DNA from: an uncultured Paracoccaceae bacterium
Lineage (GTDB): Bacteria; Pseudomonadota; Alphaproteobacteria; Rhodobacterales; Rhodobacteraceae
Length of the DNA: 64,000 nt
Direction of reading: 5' to 3'
Assembly: GCA_934500835.1 (NCBI GenBank)
Contig: CAKSTR010000013.1
Coordinates: 62,001 to 126,000, forward strand
A program made the position numbers and the translations under genes. Under the pieces are notes generated by a model. That model ran no database searches. It was not told the origin of the DNA and saw only the letters and a program-made list of their open reading frames with translations. This document shows, piece by piece, positions 56,197 to 63,786 of this stretch (position 1 is its first letter; every line of letters starts with the position of its first letter).

Positions 56197-56460
56197 TCAT
56201 TTCCCCTGATTGTCATGTTGCGCGCGGACCGACTGCCGACCCAGCCTTGATATGCGATAGGCGCCGCCCAGTCGCGATTCGATCAGCCGCTTGCGCCGCA
56301 TTCGGGCGAAGACGGCCAGATTGCAATCGGCCAGCACCAACCCTTCGCGGGTGAAACAGGTGACGGAGGTGATTTTCGGGCCGCCCTCGCGGAGGTGCTG
56401 GATACGGCCACCCAGGGCCAGAACGTGCAGGACACGTTGCTCACTGCGTGAGATGTTCAT
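56197..56460 (-). CDS. yjhX: YjhX family toxin
   Basis: 87 residues. MNISRSEQRVLHVLALGGRI, then TSVTCFTREGLVLADCNLAVF and RKRLIESRLGGAYRIS, matches the YjhX/UPF0386 family closely in length and pattern. The ATG at 56460 was chosen over an upstream in-frame ATG because it matches the family start. The family is annotated as the toxin of the YjhX/YjhQ system. Its mode of action is not settled. Confidence 0.9.
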   Translation of the reverse strand: MNISRSEQRVLHVLALGGRIQHLREGGPKITSVTCFTREGLVLADCNLAVFARMRRKRLIESRLGGAYRISRLGRQSVRAQHDNQGK

Positions 56461-56471
56461 CGAAGTCTCGT

Positions 56472-56562
56472 GTGTGAAGGACATGAAAACACCAACCGGC
56501 GGCAACCCGCCGGCGGTTCCGGTTTCACGCGGCTCTCTGATCCTCAGAGAGCCGTTTCACAC
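56472..56562. repeat. Nested inverted repeats upstream of yjhX
   Basis: Outer arms GTGTGAA (56472-56478) and TTCACAC (56556-56562) enclose CCGGCGG-caac-CCGCCGG (56496-56513) and CGGCTCTCTGA-tcc-TCAGAGAGCCG (56530-56554), the last an 11-pair perfect stem. They lie between the yjhX start and the 3' end of the zinc-ribbon gene, both on the minus strand. The 11-pair stem may terminate the zinc-ribbon transcript, and the outer arms may be a toxin-antitoxin operator. Confidence 0.6.
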
Positions 56563-56655
56563 AAGCTCTGACATCCAGACTCCATCAAAGGGGGCGTTGG
56601 AACCCCCTTGGCCGCAAGGATAGTCGCGGTGCAGCCCCCGGGGCAAGGCCGTGCC

Positions 56656-57771
56656 CTAGTCGAAGGCGCCGCTTTCGTTCAGATAGTAGGCAACGCCCGC
56701 CAGCGCCAGTGCCACCAGCACGGCGAAGGTGATCTTCCACACCGACCACGGGCGTTCGCCCTGAACCTCTCCGGTCTGGCCGTTGACGAGGAAGCGATAG
56801 CTTTTGCCGTTGTATTTGTAGGCCGCCATCCAGACCGGCAGCAGGATGTGCTTGAACGTCTCGGCCGACCAGTCGGTATCGACCGAATTCACCCGTTGCT
56901 CATCGCCGCCGATGTCATGGCGCACATCCTGTTCGATCACCTGGGCCATCTTCGCCTTGGCGGTCTGGTCGGCGTCGGCAAGGGCAACCGTATAGCCTTC
57001 GGCCTGAAAACCGGCAAGGAAATCAGGCGAGTATGGCGTCAGCATGCCCAGATCCCAGGGCGTCAGATCATTGCCCAGCCGTTGCGGCAGGCTGGTCGAT
57101 GCCATCACCAGAACATCGTCGAAATCCCGCGCAACCCGGCCCGAGGCGGAATACCAGCGCGTCTTGCGCACCTGCTCCTGCCGCCGCTCGGACTTGCCGT
57201 TCACGTTCACCGTGACGGTGCGGGTCTCGTAGTAATATTCGCCGCGCTGGCCGGTGTAGCGCGACTGCGTGGCGGCATCGAAGGTCCAGAACGGCACATA
57301 GACCCCGTTCATCGCGCGCCCCTTGCGGGCATATTCCAGCAAGGTGTTCGGCGCGAACCACAGGCTGCCCATCCAGTCGGTCAGCGATTTGCGCGCCTGC
57401 CCTTCGGTCAGCTGGAACGGCACCAGCGCCTGCGGCTTGATCAGCCGTTGCGACCCGGTGTCCAGCACCACCGGCGAGGCGCAGAACGGGCATTCCGTGG
57501 CATGGGCCGCGCCCGTCAGCTCGATCAGCGCCCCGCAGGAGGTGCAATGGACCGTGCGCACTTCGGCGGTGGCGGTGGCGGGCAGGTCGTCGCGCAGGCC
57601 GGCCTGCAGGTCATGCTCCATCAGCGCGCGGGCACGGCGGCGGTCCGAGGTGGCGGGGATCTCCTGCACATGGCCGCAATGGTCGCAGGTGAGCCGGGTC
57701 TGCCCCGGCGCAAAGCGCAGCTGCGCGCCGCACTGGTCGCAGGGGTAGCGGTATTCGGACGGGCTGGTCAT
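56656..57771 (-). CDS. TFIIB-type zinc-ribbon membrane protein (YdjG-like)
   Basis: 371 residues. Two zinc-ribbon pairs stand near the N-terminus (CDQCGAQL with CDHCGHV; CTSCGALIEL with CPFCASPVV). A middle beta-rich part (YVPFWTFDAATQSRYTGQRG) follows, and one C-terminal transmembrane helix (WKITFAVLVALALAGVAYYL) anchors it. Bacillus YdjG has the same layout and, with YdjH/YdjI, recruits PspA to stressed membranes. The adjacent gene is SPFH protein of the YdjI type, 58 bases upstream. No pspA or YdjH-like TPM gene is in the window. Function is inferred from the arrangement. Confidence 0.82.
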   Translation of the reverse strand: MTSPSEYRYPCDQCGAQLRFAPGQTRLTCDHCGHVQEIPATSDRRRARALMEHDLQAGLRDDLPATATAEVRTVHCTSCGALIELTGAAHATECPFCASPVVLDTGSQRLIKPQALVPFQLTEGQARKSLTDWMGSLWFAPNTLLEYARKGRAMNGVYVPFWTFDAATQSRYTGQRGEYYYETRTVTVNVNGKSERRQEQVRKTRWYSASGRVARDFDDVLVMASTSLPQRLGNDLTPWDLGMLTPYSPDFLAGFQAEGYTVALADADQTAKAKMAQVIEQDVRHDIGGDEQRVNSVDTDWSAETFKHILLPVWMAAYKYNGKSYRFLVNGQTGEVQGERPWSVWKITFAVLVALALAGVAYYLNESGAFD

Positions 57772-57829
57772 CTGGAAATGGCTTTGGCGAAACGGGAAGG
57801 GCGGGGACCGCAGCCCCCGCCCGCAAGGA

Positions 57830-58939
57830 TCAGCCCGCCGGCGGCGGCGGCGGCGGAACCTGTGCCAGCAGGCGGGCAAGCTCGGTCTCGGCGGCCGGCT
57901 TCCAGCCCTCCTGCCCGGCGGTCCAGACCATGCTCGCCCCGGTCAGCGCGCCCGAAGCCGCCATCGCGGCAAGCTCGGAGTCCGAGAACGGCCCCCTGGT
58001 CGCACCATTCTCGGCCAGATGCCAGGCCTTGGCGCCGGCCGGCGGCGGAGGCGGTGCCGCAGGTGCCGCTGCCGGCGCAGCGCCCGGTGCTGCCCCCCAA
58101 GGGCCGATGTTCTGCGCCATGCCCAGCCCCATGCCGGCGGCCATGCCCGCACCCATCATCCCCCCCGCCCCCGAGGCCGGATTGGCCAGCGCCTCGGCGG
58201 CGTTGAACTGCATGTATTTGTTCAGATCGCCTGCAACCCCCATCGAGGTGCGCTTGTCCATCACCTTCTCGACTTCTTCGGGAAGGCTGATGTTCTCGAT
58301 ATAGAACTCGGGGATCGACAGCCCGTAGTCGGCCACCCGCGGGGCAATGGCGGTGGTGATGATTTTGCCCAGATCCTCAAGGTTTGCGGCCATGTCCAGA
58401 ACCGGGATTTTCGACCCCGCCAGCGCCTGCGACGCCGCCTGCACGATCTGGTTGCGGATCTGGACCGAAACCTCGTCGGTGGTGAACTCGCCATCCGTGC
58501 CGACGATCTCGGTCATGAACTTGCCCGGATCGGTGACGCGCATCGAATAGGTGCCGAAGGCGCGGATGCGCACGGCGCCGAATTCCGGGTCACGCGCCAT
58601 GATCGGGTTCTTGGTGCCCCATTTCTGGTCGTTGAACCGCGTGGTCGAGACGAAATACACCTCGGACTTGAAGGGCGACTGGAAGCCGTGGTCCCAGTGC
58701 TGCAAGGTGGTCATGATCGGCATGTTGTTGGTCTCAAGCTGGTAAAGCCCGGGGCCGAACACATCCGCCAGCTGGCCTTCATGGATGAAGACCGCCGCCT
58801 GGCCTTCGCGCACGGTCAGCTTGGCGCCCATCTTGATCGCCTGTCCCCGCCTGTCAAAGCGCCAGACCATCGTGTCGCGGGTATCATCGAGCCATGAGAT
58901 GACGTCGATGAACTCGCCCTTGAGGAAATCGAAGACCAT
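57830..58939 (-). CDS. SPFH-domain protein with C-terminal GYF_2 domain (YdjI-like)
   Basis: 369 residues from the ATG at 58939 (GGAGG upstream). The N-terminal SPFH/virion-core-like domain starts MVFDFLKGEFIDVISWLDDT and runs to about 230, with IPEFYIENISLPEEVEKVMD. A Gly/Met/Ala and proline linker (GGMMGAGMAAGMGLGMAQ) follows, then a GYF_2/DUF4339 domain (AWHLAENGATRGPFSDSELA to the WTAGQEGW segment). SPFH proteins form membrane scaffolds. The GYF_2 end probably binds a partner peptide. It is probably cotranscribed with the zinc-ribbon gene. Confidence 0.88.
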   Translation of the reverse strand: MVFDFLKGEFIDVISWLDDTRDTMVWRFDRRGQAIKMGAKLTVREGQAAVFIHEGQLADVFGPGLYQLETNNMPIMTTLQHWDHGFQSPFKSEVYFVSTTRFNDQKWGTKNPIMARDPEFGAVRIRAFGTYSMRVTDPGKFMTEIVGTDGEFTTDEVSVQIRNQIVQAASQALAGSKIPVLDMAANLEDLGKIITTAIAPRVADYGLSIPEFYIENISLPEEVEKVMDKRTSMGVAGDLNKYMQFNAAEALANPASGAGGMMGAGMAAGMGLGMAQNIGPWGAAPGAAPAAAPAAPPPPPAGAKAWHLAENGATRGPFSDSELAAMAASGALTGASMVWTAGQEGWKPAAETELARLLAQVPPPPPPAG

Positions 58940-59059
58940 GGGTGGTGCCTCCTGTCCGGTGCGGGCGTGCTGCCCGCGGCATGGCGCTAACATAAACAAG
59001 GTGACGCCGGTTTGAAGGGGGGAATTCGGAGCGGTGCCGCCCACCGCGGCCCTGCATGC

Positions 59060-59116
59060 CTTCACTTTGGCGCAAATATCCTGCGGGGAGGTCTGGAGGG
59101 GTGCAAAACCCCTCCA
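59060..59116 (-). repeat. Structured intergenic repeat, copy D
   Basis: Read on the minus strand it is GGAGGGG-TTTTGCA-CCCCTCC, then GACCTCCCCGCAGGATATTT, then GCGCCAAAGTGAAG. It matches copy A almost block for block, including the TTTTGCA loop and CCAAAGTGAAG end. It separates the DUF2927 gene from the SPFH gene. Confidence 0.85.
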
Positions 59117-59139
59117 GCCGCCGGCCGCAAGCGCGACGC

Positions 59140-60099
59140 TCAGCTTGGGCCGCCGCCCAGCATCCCTTCGGCCAGCCGCTTCACGATCGGCCGCGCCTCG
59201 TCGATCTTCATGCCGGCCCGCAGCGCGGGGTTGTAGAGAATGCGCAGCATCATCTCGTCCATGCGGGTCAGCAGGGCGAATTCCTCGTCATCGTTGAAGA
59301 TCGAGGGGCGCGCGCGGGGACTGTCATTTGCCAGCCCCAACCCCTGCGCAATCTCTTCGTGGAAGCAGGACTGCCGCAGAAGGTCCGGGTGCTCGGCCCG
59401 GATCACCGCCACGGCGCGGGTGTAATTGCCGGAATTGCCTTCGGAAAGCGCGTAGACAAGGCAATAGGTGGTTCGCGGCATATGGGTGACGTCGGCAATG
59501 TCGCCGGCCGAAAGCCCGGGCAGCGCGGCCTGCAGGGCCGGCCCCATCGCCTCGCGCTCATCCTCCGAGACGACGTGAACCCAGAAGTTCGGCGCCGAGT
59601 CGGAGAGCGAGATCGGATGACCGGTGATCTGGCTCAGCCGCGCGAGGTAGGAGGCGACGCGCGCCCGGTCGGTCGCCTGCCGGTCCGGCGGGACCGAGGC
59701 GCCGAAGCGCAGGCCGACCCGCACCGGCCCGGCCCATTTGCGCAGGATCGAGGGTGTCTCGGCCTGAACGAAGCCCCCCGCCCCACGGCTGTATTCATCG
59801 AACATCGCGATCTGCAGGAAGTTGTCGGTCAGCATCCTGTCGGTAAAGGGGGTATCCGCCCCGCCGCCATCGGTGCGCAACAGCCCCTGCGAGAGCAGCG
59901 CCTGCTGCACCTGGGCGAAATAGGCCCGGGCGGCGGCGCTTTTTGCGGTGTCGGTCGGGACAGGTGCGGCGGGGGCCGGGCGCGGCTGGGGCGAGACCGC
60001 AGGCCGCGGGCTGTCGACGGGCACGCAAGCCACCAGCACCGCCAGCGCGGCGGTGCCAAGGGGCTTTGACGAAAGACGGAGGAAGTCCAGTTTGATCAC
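59140..60099 (-). CDS. DUF2927 lipoprotein
   Basis: 319 residues. The start is GTG at 60099, one base after the TelA stop, with a lipoprotein signal ending LVAC (about Cys25). A Pro/Ala linker leads to a DUF2927 domain with PRTTYCLVYALSEGNSGNY and a conserved QSCFHEEIAQGLGLANDSPR (HEExxQ, which looks like a degenerate metallopeptidase helix) and DEEFALLTRMDEMMLRILYN. The H-E-E-x-x-Q residues are worth testing. It is coupled to the TelA gene. Confidence 0.85.
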   Translation of the reverse strand: MIKLDFLRLSSKPLGTAALAVLVACVPVDSPRPAVSPQPRPAPAAPVPTDTAKSAAARAYFAQVQQALLSQGLLRTDGGGADTPFTDRMLTDNFLQIAMFDEYSRGAGGFVQAETPSILRKWAGPVRVGLRFGASVPPDRQATDRARVASYLARLSQITGHPISLSDSAPNFWVHVVSEDEREAMGPALQAALPGLSAGDIADVTHMPRTTYCLVYALSEGNSGNYTRAVAVIRAEHPDLLRQSCFHEEIAQGLGLANDSPRARPSIFNDDEEFALLTRMDEMMLRILYNPALRAGMKIDEARPIVKRLAEGMLGGGPS

Positions 60100-60100
60100 C

Positions 60101-61270
60101 TCAGGCCTTGGCGGCGGGCGCCGCATTCCGGGCGCGGGACGAGGCAAGGGTGTCGCGCAGATCGGCCTCCATCTTCACCAGATCCGCCTCGGCGGCGGCA
60201 CGCCGGGCCTTGCCTTCATCGGCAATGGCAAGGCTTTCGTTGATGGTGTCGATCAGGGTCTGGTTGGCGCGCTTCACCGTCTCGATGTCGAAGACGCCGC
60301 GCTCCATCTCCTGCCGGACGACGCGGTTGGTCTCCTGCAGGTTCTTGGCGTTCGCCTCCAGCAGCTCGTTGGTCAGGTCCGAGGCGCGTTTCACCGCCAC
60401 CGCCGCCTCCTGGCTGCGCTGGATGGTGACGGCCTGGGCCAGCTGGGTCTCCCACAGCGGCACGGTATTGACGAGGGTGGAGTTGATCTTGGTGACCAGC
60501 GACTTGTCATTTTCCTGCACAAGCCGGATCGAGGGCAGGCTTTGCATCGTGACCTGACGGGTCAGCTTCAGGTCATGGACCCGGCGTTCAAGATCGTCGC
60601 GGGCGGCGCGCAGGTCGCGCAGCTCCTGCGCCTTGATCACCTTGTCATTCTCGGCCGCGGCGGCGATCTCGGCCTCTTTCGCCGGGATCACGCTGGCGTC
60701 GATCTCGGCCAGCTTGGCTTCGCCGGCGGCGATGTAGAGCGCAAGTTCGTCGTAGAAATCCAGGGTCTTGGCGTAAAGCACGTCCAGGGCTTTCACGTCT
60801 TTCAGCAGCTTGTGCTCATGGCCCAGCAGGTCTTCGGTGATCTTGTCGATCTGGCTTTGCACGCCTTCGTAGCGGGCGACGAATTTGGCAAATGGCGCGG
60901 TGCGGCCCAGAAGACGTTCCCACCAGCTGGCCTTGCGGCGCAGGTCCAGTTCGCTGACGGAAAAGCCGCGAATGGCGGTGACGATGTTCTGCAGGGAATC
61001 TCCGGCGGGGCCGGCATCCTTGTTTTTGACATCCTGCAACATTTCCTGGGAGATCACCTGCAACTCGGCCTGGGCCGAGGAGCCAAAGGAGATGATCGAC
61101 TGGGTGTTCGAGATGTCCAGTTCCCCCATCCGCTTGCGGATTTCGGCCGCCTTGTCGGCAGGGGCGGCATCAAGGGCGACGACCTCGGCCATGGGCTCGG
61201 CCAGAACGACGGCGGAAACCTTCTCGACCTCGGTGGCAAGGGTGCTGTCGGGCGTGGTGGCAGGGGACAT
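60101..61270 (-). CDS. Toxic anion resistance protein (TelA family)
   Basis: 389 residues, mostly long helices and coiled coil (EMERGVFDIETVKRANQTLI, RRVHDLKLTRQVTMQSLPSI). The family is named for tellurite resistance, and relatives (Bacillus YceH) belong to a cell-envelope stress response. RKASWWERLLGRTAPFAKFV is a typical conserved segment. It follows the XpaC-like gene by 43 bases and precedes the DUF2927 gene by one base. Confidence 0.92.
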   Translation of the reverse strand: MSPATTPDSTLATEVEKVSAVVLAEPMAEVVALDAAPADKAAEIRKRMGELDISNTQSIISFGSSAQAELQVISQEMLQDVKNKDAGPAGDSLQNIVTAIRGFSVSELDLRRKASWWERLLGRTAPFAKFVARYEGVQSQIDKITEDLLGHEHKLLKDVKALDVLYAKTLDFYDELALYIAAGEAKLAEIDASVIPAKEAEIAAAAENDKVIKAQELRDLRAARDDLERRVHDLKLTRQVTMQSLPSIRLVQENDKSLVTKINSTLVNTVPLWETQLAQAVTIQRSQEAAVAVKRASDLTNELLEANAKNLQETNRVVRQEMERGVFDIETVKRANQTLIDTINESLAIADEGKARRAAAEADLVKMEADLRDTLASSRARNAAPAAKA

Positions 61271-61313
61271 GGGGCAACTCTTCCTTGAGGGTGAGGGGGC
61301 CGGTTGGGGGCGG

Positions 61314-62189
61314 TCAGCGGTTTTCCATTTTCAGCCGGTCGCGCAGGACCGAAATCTCGATGTCAAGATCGGTGCGGTCATTGGCCAGAAGGGCGGTGGA
61401 GCGGTCGGCGAAGGTGGTTTCAAGGTCGGTCAGCAACGCTTCCCATTCGGTGCGGGCACTGTCGTCGCGGGTGCGCAGCCAATGGTCGGCGAACTTCGCG
61501 GTCGCGTCACGGGCGCCGGTCAGATAGACCGTCAGATACTTGCGCGCGGCGGTCAGGTCACCCGGATCGGCCTCGATCTGGCGGAAAAGCGCCCGTGCGT
61601 GGGTGGCGAACTGATCCACGCGCGCCTCGGCCCGGCGGTCGTTCGCGCGCAGGATGGCGTCCTTCATGGCGGCAAGGGTGGTTTCGGCCTCGGTCACGGC
61701 GCGGGCGACGCGGTCGGTCTGGAAGCTGTCGATCCCCTCCATCCCCTTGTCGCGCATCGGGTCCATCCCGAAGGCGCCAAGATGCAGCGCGGCCCCGGCA
61801 AGGGCGTAAAGCGCGGGGTAGACCGAGACGCCATGGGCGATGATCCCGCCAAGACCAAGGGCGGCCCCGGTGACGACGGCGCCGAACAGGAGGCGCGGGA
61901 AGGCGGGGCGGCGGGCGATCTTGCGGGCCTGCCATTCGGCGCGGGCGCGCAGGCCTTCGCGCGACAGGATCGACGCGAGGATCAGGAGCCCCCCCGCGCA
62001 GAGGCCCATCAGCATCGCCCCCGGCTCGTCCCCGAAGGCGGGGAACAGGAAGGCGAAGGCCGACAGGAACAGCACCGTCGCCCGCCAGCGCCCGGCGACC
62101 CGCACCACGGGTTCGGCCGTAGGCAAAGGCGGCTGGCCTTGCGGGCGCGCGCCTTGCGGGCTGTATTTGCCGCCATACCGCTGTGCCAT
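61314..62189 (-). CDS. XpaC-like 5-bromo-4-chloroindolyl phosphate hydrolysis family protein
   Basis: 291 residues from ATG 62189 (GTG 62192 is possible). Two groups of membrane helices (WRATVLFLSAFAFLFPAFGD; LLFGAVVTGAALGLGGIIAH) precede a cytosolic helical domain (about 150-290) with RVARAVTEAETTLAAMKDAI. XpaC proteins regularly sit beside TelA. The start shares one base with the stop of a 27-codon reading frame. Confidence 0.85.
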   Translation of the reverse strand: MAQRYGGKYSPQGARPQGQPPLPTAEPVVRVAGRWRATVLFLSAFAFLFPAFGDEPGAMLMGLCAGGLLILASILSREGLRARAEWQARKIARRPAFPRLLFGAVVTGAALGLGGIIAHGVSVYPALYALAGAALHLGAFGMDPMRDKGMEGIDSFQTDRVARAVTEAETTLAAMKDAILRANDRRAEARVDQFATHARALFRQIEADPGDLTAARKYLTVYLTGARDATAKFADHWLRTRDDSARTEWEALLTDLETTFADRSTALLANDRTDLDIEISVLRDRLKMENR

Positions 62190-62272
62190 CACATGCCCCC
62201 CATGCCGGCGACGTAGAAGACCAGCGCCACGAGAAGCACCAGCGACAGGGTTTTCAGGCCGGAGTCAGACAT
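62189..62272 (-). CDS. 27-residue single-pass membrane peptide
   Basis: I read this by hand. From ATG 62272 the product begins MSDSGLKTLSLVLLVALVFY and ends VAGMGGM. It is almost entirely one transmembrane helix with a short polar N-terminus. Its TGA shares a base with the XpaC-like ATG (TGATG), which argues for real, coupled translation. The ribosome site is weak (GCGGA close to the ATG). It would be a small-protein subunit or regulator of the XpaC/TelA membrane system. Confidence 0.6.
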   Translation of the reverse strand: MSDSGLKTLSLVLLVALVFYVAGMGGM

Positions 62273-62383
62273 TCCGCGGCATCCAGAGGCATTACTGGGC
62301 GATCCTAGACCAGCAGGCCCGCCCATACCAGCGGGCAGGCGGGGAAATGCGCGGCTTTATTCTGCGAAACGATCCCCCGGGGA

Positions 62384-63703
62384 TCAGCCGCCCCGGCGCG
62401 GTGGCGGCTTGCCGCGGCCCGGTCCCTGCCCCGGACCACGCGGCGCCGCGCCCTGGGCGGGGCGGCGGGCGGCGGGTTTCGCGGCATCGCGGGGGGTAGT
62501 CTTTCCGGCGGGCTTGGTGGCGGGTTTGGTGGCGGGCTTGCCATCGGCCCGGGGGGCGGGGCCCTTGCCGGACGGGGCGGGCTTCGGTCCGCTGCGGGGG
62601 GCGGCCTTTGCCGGGGCCGGGCGCGCGGGACGGGCGGGCTTGCCTTCGGGATCGGGCGTCACCGCCTCCTTCCAGGCCCGTGACAGGGCCTTGAGCCCGT
62701 CGCCGGGCCTGGCATTGCGCGGCAGGGTGATCTTGTCGGCCCCTGCGGCGGCGCGCGCGGCGGTCGGGCGGCCCGTGGTGGCGAAGGTCTTTGCCGCAGC
62801 CCTGGCACCTGTCGTCGCCTTGCCGCCGCGGCGCGGAGAGGGGGCGTCGATCTCGGTCGCATGGCGCGGGGCGGCGCCGTCCGTCTTGCGGGGCGCCCGT
62901 TTCAGGGCAGGGCGCCGGGTGTCCGGGTCGGCGCTTCCCGGCGTCTCGCCCAATTGTTCGCGCAGGACTTTCTGGCGGACTTCCTCGACCTCGCCGGGTT
63001 GCAGGTCGTTCAGGCGGAACGGGCCGTAGGAGGTGCGGATCAGCCGGTTGACATAGAGGTCGATGGCGTTCATCGCGCGGCGGATCTCGCGGTTGCGGCC
63101 TTCACGCAGGCCCACGGTCAGCCAGGCATTGGCGCCCTGGATGCGGTCCAGCGTGACCTGCATCGGCAGGAATTTCTCGCCCTCGATGACGATGCCCTTG
63201 CGCAGCGGTTCCAATTGGTCATCGGTCGGGTTGCCGTTTACCCGCACCCGATACTTGCGCAGCCAGCCGGTCGAGGGCAGCTCCAGCCGGCGCTTCAGTT
63301 CCCCGTCATTGGTCAGAAGGAGAAGTCCCTCGGAGTTGAGGTCGAGCCGGCCGACCGACATCACCCGCGGCATGTCTTCGGGCAGGTGGTCGAAGACGGT
63401 GTCGCGGCCCTTCTCATCGGCGGCCGAGGTCACCAGCCCTTCGGGTTTGTAGTAAAGCCAGAGCCTTGCGGGTTCCTCGTCGGGCAGGGGATGGCCGGAG
63501 ATGGTGATGCGGTCGCGCGTGGTGACGTTCAGCGCCGGCGAGGCGATGACCTTGCCGTTGACCGTGACTTCGCCCGCCTCGATCAGGCGTTCCGCCTCGC
63601 GCCGCGAGGCGACGCCGCGGCGTGACAGCACCTTGGCGATACGCTCGCCTTCGGGGGTGCCCGACGGGGTTGCGGCGGGGGAAGGCTTGTCTTTCGGCGC
63701 CAT
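62384..63703 (-). CDS. rluB: 23S rRNA pseudouridine synthase (RluB-like)
   Basis: 439 residues. An S4 RNA-binding domain (about 22-70; RIAKVLSRRGVASRREAERL) precedes the RsuA/RluB catalytic domain with Asp in SVGRLDLNSEGLLLLTNDG and a RNREIRRAMNAIDLYVNRLI segment. The first about 260 residues match the family. The last about 180 form a Pro/Ala/Lys/Arg-rich disordered tail that could bind rRNA. It makes pseudouridine in 23S rRNA. It is divergent from tadA with a repeat copy between them. Confidence 0.92.
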   Translation of the reverse strand: MAPKDKPSPAATPSGTPEGERIAKVLSRRGVASRREAERLIEAGEVTVNGKVIASPALNVTTRDRITISGHPLPDEEPARLWLYYKPEGLVTSAADEKGRDTVFDHLPEDMPRVMSVGRLDLNSEGLLLLTNDGELKRRLELPSTGWLRKYRVRVNGNPTDDQLEPLRKGIVIEGEKFLPMQVTLDRIQGANAWLTVGLREGRNREIRRAMNAIDLYVNRLIRTSYGPFRLNDLQPGEVEEVRQKVLREQLGETPGSADPDTRRPALKRAPRKTDGAAPRHATEIDAPSPRRGGKATTGARAAAKTFATTGRPTAARAAAGADKITLPRNARPGDGLKALSRAWKEAVTPDPEGKPARPARPAPAKAAPRSGPKPAPSGKGPAPRADGKPATKPATKPAGKTTPRDAAKPAARRPAQGAAPRGPGQGPGRGKPPPRRGG

Positions 63704-63735
63704 GGCGGTGATCCTTGGGCCGCAGGGTGGCCAGC

Positions 63736-63786
63736 CCCGGGGGCTGTCTGCCCCCGGACCCCCGAGGATATTTTAGCCAAGATGAA
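63736..63786 (+). repeat. Structured intergenic repeat, copy E, touching the tadA start
   Basis: The hairpin CCGGGGGCTGTCTGCCCCCGG is followed by ACCCCCGAGGATATTT, then TAGCCAAGATGAAAG. The conserved blocks match the other copies. The final GATGAAA contains the ATG at 63782 that I use as the tadA start. Confidence 0.85.
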
